This document shows positions 15,477-23,832 of a stretch of DNA of 39,800 nucleotides, piece by piece. Each line of letters starts with the position of its first letter. Position 1 is the stretch's first letter. A model generated the notes under the pieces. That model was given only the letters and a program-made list of their open reading frames with translations, made no database searches and was not told the origin of the DNA. Made by a program: the position numbers and the translations under genes. This stretch comes from Streptomyces sp. ISL-100 (GTDB lineage Bacteria; Actinomycetota; Actinomycetes; Streptomycetales; Streptomycetaceae), in the NCBI RefSeq assembly GCF_018614615.1, contig NZ_JAGGOK010000086.1:1-39800 (forward strand), in the 5' to 3' direction.

Positions 15477-17756
15477 ATGATGATGAACCGGATTACCCGA
15501 CTGCTGCGCCACGGCGTGCGCACCGTGACCTTCCCAGGGGCCCTGGCGGCTTCCGGCCGCGCGCCGCGGGCACCACGCCCGGTCGATGCCGACGCGCCCG
15601 AGGACGTCTTCTCCGCCCGCCGCGCCGAGCGGCTGTTGCGCAAGATCGCCGTCGAACCCCGGCCGATCGGCTCACCGGGCAACGCGCGGGCACGTGCGGT
15701 GCTGGTGGAAGAACTGCGCGCGCTGGGCGCGGAGGTGACGGTCCAGGACGCGGTGGCCGTCGGCGATCTCGGGCCAGCCCCCTTCGGGGTGGAGTACCGT
15801 GCCGGGGGGCGGGTGTGCAACATCGTCGCCCGCCTGCCCGGCACCGCACCCGGCCCGGCCGTCCTGCTCATGACACATTACGACTCCGTCGAGCAAGGCC
15901 CGGGCGCGAGCGATGCGGGCATGCTGGTGGCGGCGGCCCTGGAGACGCTTCGGGCGCTGCGTGCCGGGCCCGCGCTGCGCAACGACGTGATCGTGGTGCT
16001 CACCGACGGCGAGGAGGCCGGCCTGCTCGGGGCCCGGGCGTTCTTCGCCGAGCACCCGACGGCGGCGCACGTCCGCGCGGTGCTGAACTTCGAGGCCCGC
16101 GGCACCAGCGGCCCGGCGCTGATGTTCGAGACCGGTCCGGGCAGCGGATCACTGGTACGAATGCTCGCCAACACCCCAGACGCCGCCGTGGCGAGCTCGC
16201 TGTTCGACGAGGCGTACCAACGTATGCCGAACGCCACCGATTTCGCATTCGCCAAGGAACACCGGCTTCCCGGGCTGAACTTCGCCAACATCGGCGGGTT
16301 CATCCACTACCACGGACCCGACGACGACCTCGCGCACGTCGATCCCGGCACGCTGCAACACCACGGGGCGAACATGCTCGGCCTGCTCCGCCAACTGGGC
16401 CGGGCCGACATGGACGAACTCCGCTCCTCCGACCGGGTGTTCTTCAGCCTCGGCGGCCGGCTGGTGCACTACCCAGTGCGTGCCGCCCTCCCGCTGGCCC
16501 TCCTCGGCACGGCGGCGGCGACCCACGTGCTGGTCAGGCGCCGAACCCCCGCCGCCGGCCGGTGGATCACCGGGGCCAGCGCCGGCCGGCAGGCGGCCCG
16601 GCTGCTGGCCGGCGCCGGTGCTGCCACGGCACTCGCCCTGGGGCTGGGCAGCCGCACCCCGCAGTTCCGGCGGCACGGCGACTTCCCGGATTCCGGGCAG
16701 GTATACGGCGCGCTGGTCGGTTTGGCGGCCGCGCTGACCCTGGCCAACGACCGCGCCCAAGTCGCCGACCCCTGGCAGCGCCTCGGCGGCACGCTGCCTC
16801 CCCTCGCCGCCTCCTCGGTCGCGCTCTCCGCCCTCCTGCCCGGCGGCAGCTACCTGCCGACCTGGCCGCTGATCGGAGGTGCGGTCGCCGCGCTGGCCGG
16901 TGACGCCCGGCCCGCAGTGCGCACCCTCGGCGCCCTCGGCGCCGCAGCCGGCGCAGCAGCGTTACTCGGTCCGCTCTCCCAATTGCTGTACCAGGGCCTC
17001 ACCCCGCGTGCCGCCGCTGCGCCGATGCTCACCCTGCAACTGGGCGGCGAGCTGGCCGCCCCCGCGCTGGGGGCGCTGCCCCGCCCGGTGCGCCGGGCAC
17101 TGGCGGCCGGCGGCCTGATGGCCGCGGCGGGCGTGGTGGCGCATCGGCTCCGCTCCCCCGGCGACACCGCGGCCGCACCAGTGACCCTCAGCTACCTGAT
17201 GGATGCCGATGCCGGCCGGGCCGTGTACTTCAGCAGCGATGCCCGGCCGACCGAGTGGACCCGCGGCTTCCTGGGGGACCGCCCCGAAAAGGGCCTGCTG
17301 CCGGAGTACTTCCCCGGCTGGGACAGGGACTTCCTGTACGCCGACGCCGAGCCGCTCAACCTGCCCGCGCCGGCGGTCGACGTGCTGGGGGACGAGCCTG
17401 CCGGTCCGGGTCGGCGCCGACTCACCCTCCACGTCACCTCGCCGCGCGGTGCCCGTCAGCTCCTCCTCGCCGTCCCGGACGGCGGCGTGCACAGCTGGTC
17501 GGTGGAGGGCCGCTCCTGTCCGCCAGCCCGCCCGGAGGAGACCGATCAGGACCGCCCTTGGGAACTGTGGCTCTACGCACCAGGAGCGGAGGGTCTGCGG
17601 GTGGAGCTGGAGGTAGACGAGACGCGGATCCGGCTCCGGGTTGCGGACCGGTCCGAGGGGCTGCCCGCCGGGGACGGTCCGCGTACGCCCGCCGCGGCCC
17701 TGGACATCGACAGTTGGGGCAACGGCACATTCGTGCTGAGGTGGTTGAAGATATGA
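15477..17756 (+). CDS. Membrane-bound M28 zinc peptidase
   Basis: A 759-residue protein. Residues about 45-300 are an M28 aminopeptidase domain with all expected ligands: MTHYDS (His), GASDAGM (bridging Asp), DGEEAG (Glu-Glu), NFEARG (Glu) and HYHGPDD (His). Residues about 340-560 contain several hydrophobic helices, and a soluble C-terminal domain of about 180 residues follows. Naphthyridinomycin and saframycin clusters carry a membrane peptidase (NapG/SfmE) that removes the acyl-peptide leader from the matured prodrug during export. This gene's position, directly after the SfmCy2/NapU-like oxidase, fits that role. The start is the first of two ATG codons; the second (15480) is equally possible. 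Confidence 0.87.
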   Translation: MMMNRITRLLRHGVRTVTFPGALAASGRAPRAPRPVDADAPEDVFSARRAERLLRKIAVEPRPIGSPGNARARAVLVEELRALGAEVTVQDAVAVGDLGPAPFGVEYRAGGRVCNIVARLPGTAPGPAVLLMTHYDSVEQGPGASDAGMLVAAALETLRALRAGPALRNDVIVVLTDGEEAGLLGARAFFAEHPTAAHVRAVLNFEARGTSGPALMFETGPGSGSLVRMLANTPDAAVASSLFDEAYQRMPNATDFAFAKEHRLPGLNFANIGGFIHYHGPDDDLAHVDPGTLQHHGANMLGLLRQLGRADMDELRSSDRVFFSLGGRLVHYPVRAALPLALLGTAAATHVLVRRRTPAAGRWITGASAGRQAARLLAGAGAATALALGLGSRTPQFRRHGDFPDSGQVYGALVGLAAALTLANDRAQVADPWQRLGGTLPPLAASSVALSALLPGGSYLPTWPLIGGAVAALAGDARPAVRTLGALGAAAGAAALLGPLSQLLYQGLTPRAAAAPMLTLQLGGELAAPALGALPRPVRRALAAGGLMAAAGVVAHRLRSPGDTAAAPVTLSYLMDADAGRAVYFSSDARPTEWTRGFLGDRPEKGLLPEYFPGWDRDFLYADAEPLNLPAPAVDVLGDEPAGPGRRRLTLHVTSPRGARQLLLAVPDGGVHSWSVEGRSCPPARPEETDQDRPWELWLYAPGAEGLRVELEVDETRIRLRVADRSEGLPAGDGPRTPAAALDIDSWGNGTFVLRWLKI

Positions 17757-17779
17757 AACAGGACGGAGGTAGAACCAGT

Positions 17780-17968
17780 ATGACCAGCTAACAGGTGCAG
17801 TTGGTGTTCTTCCCGGTAGTCGCCGTCTTCGTCTCCTCACTCTTGGAGCACTCCGAACTCGGGCCGGTGGCCCTGGTGGCGGCGATGCTCGGCTCCTTCG
17901 CTCTTACCAAGAAGCGCGACACGGCACAGGCGCCCGACGCCACGCCGAAGCAGGAGGTGGCGTTGTGA
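17780..17968 (+). pseudogene. Small two-span membrane protein with a stop at codon 4
   Basis: GGAGG (17765-17769) precedes ATG 17780, but the frame reads Met-Thr-Ser and then TAA (17789-17791). Beyond the stop the same frame continues for 58 codons with two hydrophobic spans (VQLVFFPVVAVFVSSLL and LGPVALVAAMLGSFAL) and a basic/acidic tail, and ends in a GTGA overlap with the next gene. Use of GTG 17795 would rescue a 57-residue protein but has no ribosome site. This is either a nonsense mutation, reinitiation, or a sequence error. The function is unknown. Confidence 0.55.
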
Positions 17969-18500
17969 ACCCCAGTGCCCGGCGGTCAGCCCTCCCCGGC
18001 ACCACGTCCGTCCTCGCGCCGGAGAACCTCGCCCAGATATACGCCCACGGAGCCGGGAATTCCCGCGCGAGAGCTGCGGGTTCATCCTTGCCGACGGCGT
18101 ATGCGAGGCCCGGAATGTCATCGACGAACTGCCTGCGGCCGATCCGGAGTCGTTCGAGCGCTCCTCGGCCACGGGGCACGCCCTCAGCGTCGCGGATGCA
18201 CTGTTCCTTGACGGAAGCTTCGACACCCCCAGGCCCGTACTCGTGGTCTATCACTCCCGTCCCAACGGGCACGCCTACTTCAGAGAGGAAGACACCGGGC
18301 GGGCCCTGCACTGTGGGGAGCCTGTTTACCCGGACCTGCTCCAACTCGTGGTGAGCATCGATGAGTCCGGCATGCGGGAAGCGCGGCCGTTCGCCTTCCT
18401 GGAGGGCGGCTTCACCGAACTGGCCCATCTCACCCCGCACCCCCATTCACTTCCACCCGGTCGACGAGCTGAAAGCGAGAGATCATCATGGCGACGGTAG
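17965..18500 (+). pseudogene. JAMM/M67-type peptidase gene with a one-base frameshift
   Basis: The start is GTG 17965 with AGGAGG (17952-17957) at ideal spacing. The first frame gives ENLAQIYAHGA, and then the match jumps to another frame at about 18052-18054. There it reads REFPRESCGFILADG and VLVVYHSRPNGHAYFREED. Together these are the P.ESCGF and HSHPNG...D patterns of bacterial JAMM (Mov34/MPN) peptidases, such as those that cut sulfur-carrier conjugates. Restoring one C in the CCGGG at 18053-18057 rejoins the frames. The second metal-binding His of HxH is Arg (HSR) and the motif Ser is Arg, so the site looks degraded as well. The last residues before 18500 may be shifted again. Confidence 0.62.
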
Positions 18501-18832
18501 CTCTGGTGAAGACCCTGGCGCATACGGCAGGCGTGGACGCGTCACTGAACGCGAGCGGCGAGACGGTGGGCGTCGACGTACGGACCCTGCCCGCCGCGGA
18601 GGCCTTCCAGAACCCCGACCTGATCCGGACGGCCACCAATCTGTTGCCGCCCGACATCACGGACGTACATGTCGTCGACATCGTGGGGCTCGACATCCAG
18701 GCCGACGGCGGGACCCACGTCGGCTCCACCAAGCAGATCGGCCGTCTGCGGGTGAAGAAGTGAGAGAGCAAGGGAACGGGCAAGCGTCGCATCCGCATCG
18801 AACTGCCCGACGACGGGGAGGGACGCCGATGA
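18488..18832 (+). pseudogene. Truncated AlaX-like (alanyl-tRNA editing) gene with an internal TGA
   Basis: From ATG 18488 the protein matches the second half of AlaX-type Ala-tRNA deacylases: AFQNPDLIRTATNLLPP, then GLDIQADGGTHVGSTKQIG. The N-terminal half with the HxxxH zinc site is missing. A TGA at 18761-18763 interrupts it, yet the same frame goes on with ESKGTGKRRIRIELPDD, the normal C-terminus of the family. It ends at TGA 18830-18832, overlapping the next gene's ATG. The conserved tail and overlap show that the internal stop is a lesion (or sequence error), not the natural end. Confidence 0.68.
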
Positions 18833-20205
18833 CGTCGACCACGGTCGCCCGTCCCACCCAGTCTCTGTCCCCCGACCGCCCGTTGCTCGCGACGGTCGGC
18901 GCGGACCTGCGGGTTCCCCTCGTGTCGGGCACGGACGTCGGATACGTCAACCTGGACCACGCCGCGAGCAGTCCCGCCTTGCGTGCGGTGGCCGAGCATC
19001 TCACGACGGTCCTGCCGTACTACGCGAGCGTGCACCGGGGGGCCGGCTACCCGTCCTCGGTGACCTCGGGGCTTTACGAGCAGGCCCGCGTGATCGTTTC
19101 CGGGTTCGCCGACGCGCGCGCCACGGACACGGCCGTCTTCACCCGCAATACCACCGACGCGCTGAACCTGCTGGCCCACTGCCTGCCCCGGGGGGCCCGT
19201 GTGGTGTCCCTGGAGACCGAGCACCACGCCAACCTGCTTCCGTGGGCGTCGTGCGACCACAGGCTCGTCCGCGCCGCCCCGACGTGGGCGGAGACGCTCG
19301 GGCTGCTCGAGCGGGAACTGACGGCGGCACCGGTCCACCTTCTCGCGATCACCGGCGTGTCCAACGTCACGGGCGAAGTGGTCCCCGTCGCCGAGGTCGT
19401 GCGGCTCGCGCATCGCCACGGCGCCAGGGTGGTCGTCGACGGGGCCCAGCTCGTGCCCCACCGCCGATTCAGCCTGGCCTCGTCAGGCGCGGACTACGTG
19501 GCCTTCTCGGGGCACAAGCTGTACGCCCCGTACGGCTCCGGCGTGCTGATCGGTCCTCGCGACTGGCTGGACGCCGCCACTCCCTACCTGCGCGGCGGCG
19601 GCGCGGTGCGCGAAGTGGACGTCGAGCACACCAGCTGGGCCGCCGCACCCGAACGGCACGAGGCGGGCACCCCGAACGTGCTGGGCGGCGCGGCACTCGC
19701 CCGCGCCTGCGAGGTGCTCGGTGAGCTCGACCCCGAGCACTGGGCGAGCCACGAACGGGCCCTGCGCGAGCGGCTGGAGAGCGGCCTGCGAGCGATACCC
19801 GGCGTGCGCACCCTCCGCATCTGGCCGGACGTGCGGGACGCCGTGGGAATCGTGGCGTTCGTCGTGGCGGGGACCGATCCCGGCCTGGCGGCCGCGTACT
19901 TGGCGGCCGAGCACGGCATCGGCGTACGCAGCGGAAGGTTCTGCGCCCATCCGCTCCTGGCACGGCTCGGCGCCCCGCCCGGCGGCGCGCTGCGGGCGAG
20001 CTTCGGCGTTCCGTCGACCCTCGCGGACGTCGACCGACTCCTCGACGCCCTGAGCGGCCTGGTGACGCACGGGCCGAAGTGGACCTACGAGACCGTCTCC
20101 GGGCGCTGGACGCCCGTGCCCGACCCGCGTCCGGTGCCGCAGTGGGCTGGCCGGGCCACAGCCGTCTCGCCCTGCGAGGCGGACCGACCGGGAGGGAAGA
20201 ACTGA
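18829..20205 (+). CDS. Class V PLP enzyme, cysteine-desulfurase-like
   Basis: A 458-residue aminotransferase class V fold, intact. It shows YVNLDHAASSP, the TEHHAN cofactor histidine region, VDGAQLVPH, SGHKLY with the PLP lysine at 230, and RSGRFCAHP with Cys372 at the position of the persulfide cysteine of SufS/CsdA enzymes. The start is ATG 18829 with GGGGAGGG upstream, overlapping the ancestral end of the AlaX-like gene. It is followed at once by a stub of a MoeZ-like gene and preceded by a JAMM-type gene, so it probably supplied sulfur from cysteine to a protein-based sulfur-transfer system. A different PLP lyase role is possible. Confidence 0.82.
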   Translation: MTSTTVARPTQSLSPDRPLLATVGADLRVPLVSGTDVGYVNLDHAASSPALRAVAEHLTTVLPYYASVHRGAGYPSSVTSGLYEQARVIVSGFADARATDTAVFTRNTTDALNLLAHCLPRGARVVSLETEHHANLLPWASCDHRLVRAAPTWAETLGLLERELTAAPVHLLAITGVSNVTGEVVPVAEVVRLAHRHGARVVVDGAQLVPHRRFSLASSGADYVAFSGHKLYAPYGSGVLIGPRDWLDAATPYLRGGGAVREVDVEHTSWAAAPERHEAGTPNVLGGAALARACEVLGELDPEHWASHERALRERLESGLRAIPGVRTLRIWPDVRDAVGIVAFVVAGTDPGLAAAYLAAEHGIGVRSGRFCAHPLLARLGAPPGGALRASFGVPSTLADVDRLLDALSGLVTHGPKWTYETVSGRWTPVPDPRPVPQWAGRATAVSPCEADRPGGKN

Positions 20206-20258
20206 TGTCGCTGCCACCACTTGTGGAGCTGGCTGCCGAGCTCAGAACCCGTCCTTGA
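20205..20258 (+). pseudogene. moeZ: N-terminal stub of a MoeZ/MoeB-like gene
   Basis: ATG 20205 overlaps the desulfurase stop (TGATG), with GGGAGGGAAG upstream. The product, MSLPPLVELAAELRTRP, then stops. The first 13 residues match the typical start of actinobacterial MoeZ (MSLPPLVEPAAEL), the E1-like adenylyltransferase/sulfurtransferase that charges sulfur carriers. All catalytic parts are gone, so a deletion junction must lie near 20245. The identification rests on a short match. Confidence 0.5.
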
Positions 20259-20455
20259 GCCGGAGATGGACCGGCGCCCTGGCAACCGACAACTGCCGAC
20301 AGGGGAAGAGCCGCTGCGCGCTGACGTGCCAAAGCCGCACCCAATTGGGCTGCCGGAGCCTCCAGTCGCCCCGGCTCGCCACTAGCGTCCCCATGGTGTT
20401 GACGGGCACAGCGGCAGTACGTTCTGCGCGCCGTGCCGTCTCTCAGGGAGATGTG
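20259..20455. other. Non-coding junction DNA
   Basis: No convincing coding sequence is seen on either strand. TTGACG at 20400-20405 could be the -35 of the manB remnant. The rest is DNA left between the MoeZ stub and manB. Confidence 0.4.
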
Positions 20456-20604
20456 GTGGCTGATCTTTCGCAGTTCGTGAAGGCATACGACGTAGGTGGA
20501 GTGGTTCCCGATCAGTGGGACGAGTCGCTTGCAGAGCTGTTCGGCGCTGCCTTTGTCCAGGTCACAGGCGCTGAGGCGATCGTGATCGGGCATGACATGC
20601 GGCA
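20456..20604 (+). pseudogene. manB: Phosphomannomutase N-terminal fragment
   Basis: GTG 20456 has AGGGAG upstream. About 50 codons (DLSQFVKAYDVGGVVPDQWD, then LFGAAFVQVTGAEAIVIGHD) match the start of actinobacterial ManB phosphomannomutase/phosphoglucomutase. The homology ends at GHDMR and the frame runs into the otsB region. The catalytic serine region and the remaining roughly 400 residues are absent. The usual Arg in KAYDxRG is Gly, consistent with loss of constraint. Confidence 0.72.
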
Positions 20605-20656
20605 GCAGCGTCCTCGCTCCAATGCCCGCCGCCACACCGACCAAGGAGCCCCGCCG

Positions 20657-21338
20657 ATGTCCGCCTCCCGCTACCTGTTTGGCCGGCTCGCCGCCGATGC
20701 GATGCTGCAGTCGATCACACAGGAAGGCCGGGACGGGCTCGCCAATCTGGTCGAGGCCCCGCAACAGACGGTCCTGGCCCTCGACTTCGACGGCACCCTC
20801 GCCGACATCGTCGACGATCCGGCTTCCCCGCCTGCTGACACAGTACGGCGCTGACGCGGGGGGGCGCGTCGAGGACAAGGGGGCGGCCCTCGCGGTGCAC
20901 ACCCGCCGGGCCGCTCATCCCCAGGCCGCCTTCCACCGGCTACGGCCCGCACTGCTGCAACTGGCCAGGCAGTACGGCCTCAAAGCCGAGCCAGGCCGCC
21001 TCGTGATCGAACTTCGCGCCGCGGGCCAGGACAAGGGCGGCGCCTTGACCAGCTTCCTGACCCAGCGCCAGGCCCGCACCGTGCTCTACGCCGGCGACGA
21101 TCTGGCCGACATTCCCGCCTTCGACGCTGTTGCCCGACACCGTAGCGCCGGCGGCAGCGGAACCCTCCTCTACAGCGCGCCGACCAGCGCCAACGAGGCC
21201 GTCCCGGACCTGGCCCGCCGCGCGGACCTGACCGTGGACGGACCGCACTGCATCACCCAGCTGCTGCTGCTCGCCGAGGCGTTGGACACCCCAGCGAACA
21301 GCACAGCCGCACCTCACAACCGCAGGGCATCCACCTGA
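20657..21338 (+). pseudogene. otsB: Trehalose-6-phosphate phosphatase with internal deletion
   Basis: The ORF from ATG 20657 includes the HAD motif LALDFDGTLADIVDDP (catalytic Asp) and then stops at TGA 20852-20854. In another frame from about 20836 the family resumes: GRVEDKGAALAVHTRRAAHP, EPGRLVIELR, and VLYAGDDLADIPAFDAV (HAD motif III/IV), ending at TGA 21336-21338. About 70-90 residues between the two parts are missing, and the join is out of frame. It is therefore an internally deleted otsB and cannot make an active phosphatase. Confidence 0.78.
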
Positions 21339-21460
21339 GCCGCGAACCACTTCTGCGGCGCCATCGCCGCAGCCGCCGCGGCCATCCGCTTACTGCGGCC
21401 AGCCCGTTCCTCATACGGCATACGTAGCGCCGCATCCGGCCCCACGGACGGCGCTTCCAC
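21314..21460 (-). pseudogene. otsA: C-terminal fragment of trehalose-6-phosphate synthase
   Basis: The minus-strand frame reads ALRMPYEERAGRSKRMA and then MAPQKWFAAQVDALRL before TGA at 21314-21316. This resembles the C-terminus of actinobacterial OtsA, where a MP..ER..R..RMA....LPPQ.WF..QL.AL pattern is usual. It lies tail-to-tail with the otsB remnant, as expected for an ots locus. The bulk of the gene is missing beyond about 21460. Moderate confidence, since the match is short. Confidence 0.5.
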
Positions 21461-21519
21461 CCGAAAAGTGGACACGGTTTCATGTGATTATGCGGCAAGT
21501 GTCATGCTAGAAGACTCCT

Positions 21520-21614
21520 GAAGATCTTGCTCGGACCGCCCGACTCACCCCGGATTGCCGGTAAATGTCAATCGGGCTGAACCGGTGCAAGCCGGGCGCG
21601 ATTTCAAGATCTTC
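21520..21614. repeat. Inverted repeat GAAGATCTTG / CAAGATCTTC
   Basis: The 10-base arms at 21520-21529 and 21605-21614 flank non-coding DNA just outside the transposase remnant. They may be part of an insertion-sequence end. Confidence 0.3.
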
Positions 21615-21635
21615 ATCGGCCTTCTAGCCGACTAC

Positions 21636-21718
21636 TCGTAGGCGATGTGGGCTGAGCTGGCCGTTCGCCGAGTGGTGCCGCCAGGTGTTGTAGCGGACGA
21701 GCCAGCGGATGTGGGTCG
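21636..21718 (-). mobile_element. IS3-type transposase, last 25 codons only
   Basis: The minus strand reads IRWLVRYNTWRHHSANGQLS, the typical end of IS3-type OrfB transposases (W...YN..R.HS.LG..SP..YE). A one-base insertion then shifts the final codons out of frame. Nothing else of the element is recognisable. Confidence 0.6.
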
Positions 21719-21746
21719 ACATCACCGAACCGGCGGAAGACGCAGG

Positions 21747-23066
21747 TCAACGACTTTTCACGGCCTGCAGGGCGGGTTCGTCATGGCCGATTCCGGCCGC
21801 GACCTGCGCGGCCGTGTCCAGTGCGAGGTTCTCTTCGACTCCCTTTCGGATCCAGGTCAGCGCAGGCGTGGTCATGGCCGTGGTGACCAGGGCCATCAGC
21901 ACGAGGATGGTGAACAGCTCAGAGCCGATGACGCCCAGGCCGAACCCGATGTTCAGCACGATCAGCTCAGTCAGGCCCCGGCAGTTCATGAGCACGCCGA
22001 GCGACATGGCGTCCCGCCAGCCACGGCCCGAGAGCCTGGCCGCGATCGAGCCGCCGCCCCACTTGCCCACCACCGCCACCGCGAGCACGGCGGCTGCCCA
22101 CAGCCACTGGGTGCCACTGCCGCCCAGCAGCCCGACATCGGTCTTCAGCCCCATGCTGACAAAGAACAGCGGCAGCAGCACCGGCACCGTGAAGGCGCGC
22201 ATCCCGGCCGCGGTGGCTTCGATCCGCTGGCTGCCACGCGGAGTGACTACACCGAACAGGAACGCGCCGAACAGCGCGTGCACCCCGATCCGATCGGTGG
22301 CGTACGCGGCCAGACTCAGCCCGCTGAACAGCACGACGAGCACGACGCCGTCGGCGTACCGCCGCTCGGCGCGCGCAGCCCACTTGGCCAGCAGCGGTCG
22401 CACGACAAGGAACATGGCCGCCGTGAAAGCTAGCGCGTCCAGCGCCGTGGTGACGGCCTCCATCGGCGAGTTACTGTTCGTCACCGCCACCACGGCCGCC
22501 AGCAGACACCAGGCGCTCACGTCGTCCACGGCCGCACTGGCCATGGCGAGTGCGCCCACTCTGGTTCGATACAGGCCGCGGTCGGTCAGGATGCGGGCCA
22601 GCACCGGGAACGCGGTGATGCTCATCGAAACCGCGATGAACAGCACGAACGGCAGCTTCTCGACGCCCTTGGGGGCGAATCCTCCGTACATGCCTAGCGC
22701 CAGCAGGGTGCCCAGCACCAGCGGTACGACGATGCCGGCCTGGGAGACGGCCACGGCAGTCCTGCTGTTTCCGCGCAATGACTTGAGGTCGAGTTCCAGA
22801 CCGACGAGGAACATGAAGACGAGCAGCCCGATGTTGCCCAGCACACCGATGAACGGCAGGGCGGACTGTGGGAAGAGCCAGGCCTGCGCACCAGGCCAAA
22901 GCCAGCCCAGCAGCGAAGGGCCGAGCAGGATGCCTATGAGGATCTCGCCAACGACCGGTGGCTGACCTAGCCGTTTCAGGAGCTGGGCCCCGGCCCGGCA
23001 GGCAAGAATCACCACTGGCAGGGAGACCAGGAGGTTGGGAAGGGGATCGGGGGCAGCAGCTGCCAT
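21747..23066 (-). CDS. Cation:proton antiporter, CPA2/KefB type
   Basis: A 439-residue integral membrane protein with about 12 hydrophobic segments and the family features LKRLGQPPVVGEILIGILLGP (start), FMFLVGLELD (Asp pair region), SMSITAFPVLARIL and MNCRGLTELIVL. It exchanges Na+ or K+ for protons across the cytoplasmic membrane. The start is ATG 23066, with AGGAGAA upstream. A longer in-frame extension runs into the transposase relic and is rejected. It is flanked on both sides by transposase remnants, so it may have been brought in or isolated by IS activity. No link to the antibiotic pathway is visible. Confidence 0.88.
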   Translation of the reverse strand: MAAAAPDPLPNLLVSLPVVILACRAGAQLLKRLGQPPVVGEILIGILLGPSLLGWLWPGAQAWLFPQSALPFIGVLGNIGLLVFMFLVGLELDLKSLRGNSRTAVAVSQAGIVVPLVLGTLLALGMYGGFAPKGVEKLPFVLFIAVSMSITAFPVLARILTDRGLYRTRVGALAMASAAVDDVSAWCLLAAVVAVTNSNSPMEAVTTALDALAFTAAMFLVVRPLLAKWAARAERRYADGVVLVVLFSGLSLAAYATDRIGVHALFGAFLFGVVTPRGSQRIEATAAGMRAFTVPVLLPLFFVSMGLKTDVGLLGGSGTQWLWAAAVLAVAVVGKWGGGSIAARLSGRGWRDAMSLGVLMNCRGLTELIVLNIGFGLGVIGSELFTILVLMALVTTAMTTPALTWIRKGVEENLALDTAAQVAAGIGHDEPALQAVKSR

Positions 23067-23224
23067 GGCGTTCTCCTGGACGAGGGGTCGGGAACCAGCG
23101 CCCCCGACAAAGGGGCGGGGAACTGATCGACCAGCCACGACGGACCCGCGGACGGTAGACGACCAACCGCGGCACTTTCTGCGAAGCGCTCGGAGGGATG
23201 CCGCGCGGGGTCGTCGGCCGACTG

Positions 23225-23829
23225 CGGGATCGTCGTGGCTGGTCACGCCCAGCAGACCGGTGGCGCCGCTGACGCGGGCGGTGCGGACAGTCTCGGCGAC
23301 GAACGCGGCCGCGCCGCGCGCGGAGTTGGACGGGCCCTTGCGCAGTCTGGTGGCGGCGATGACCGGCGTGGAGACGATCCCGAGCAGCGCGTTCAGTCCC
23401 CTTGACCTTGCTGTATCCGTAGCCCGCGCCCTGTCTGGCGTAGTCGTAGGTGCGGCGGATCGTGTCGTCGATGTCCACATAGGCGACCGTCTTCGCGCCG
23501 GGCAGCAACGGGGTGTGCGCGGCCAAGGCGGGCAGGAACCGGCGGGCCATGGCGTGCAGTTGCCTCACATGCCCATGGGTGAAGGACCGCAGGAACGAGC
23601 CCAGCGTGGACGGCGCCCGCCCCCCGGCGAACAAGCGGGACAACCCGCCGTGCCGCAACCGGTTGATGTCATCGATGCTGTCCGCGCCCGCGATCATGCC
23701 GCCGACCAGGCTCATCAGCTTCGCTGCCGGGAAGGCCCCGGTGCCGTCCTTCGAGACCGGCAGGTGCAGGTGCTCGTCGGCCAGCACGGGCAGTTGGAGG
23801 CACTTCGGCGCTTCCACCCAACGGCCATA
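23225..23829 (-). mobile_element. IS1380-type transposase relic, frameshifted and truncated
   Basis: On the minus strand one frame gives GGMIAGADSIDDINRLRHGG, APSTLGSFLRSFTHGHVRQL and VAYVDIDDTIRRTYDYARQG, the N-terminal third of IS1380-family transposases with the first catalytic Asp region. An extra base in CCCC (23398-23401) shifts the rest (GLNALLGIVSTPVIAATRLR) into another frame. The match ends near 23230, and both ends of the element are missing. It abuts the antiporter and the multicopper oxidase. Confidence 0.72.
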
Positions 23830-23832
23830 GCA

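Noticed and set aside
13766..15871. 701-codon minus-strand open frame opposite the FAD oxidase
   Set aside because: It is antisense to a well-conserved BBE enzyme and has no recognisable family.
18361..18828. Upstream extension of the class V PLP enzyme
   Set aside because: It runs antiparallel to the JAMM and AlaX-like frames and is Arg/Gly-rich. ATG 18829 has GGGGAGGG and an overlap with the ancestral AlaX-like stop.
20259..20400. Possible riboswitch upstream of manB
   Set aside because: Some short complementary words are present, but no known riboswitch core could be recognised.
23067..23480. N-terminal extension of the antiporter
   Set aside because: The extension is the frameshifted part of the IS1380-type transposase. 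ATG 23066 has a good ribosome site and begins the first membrane span.
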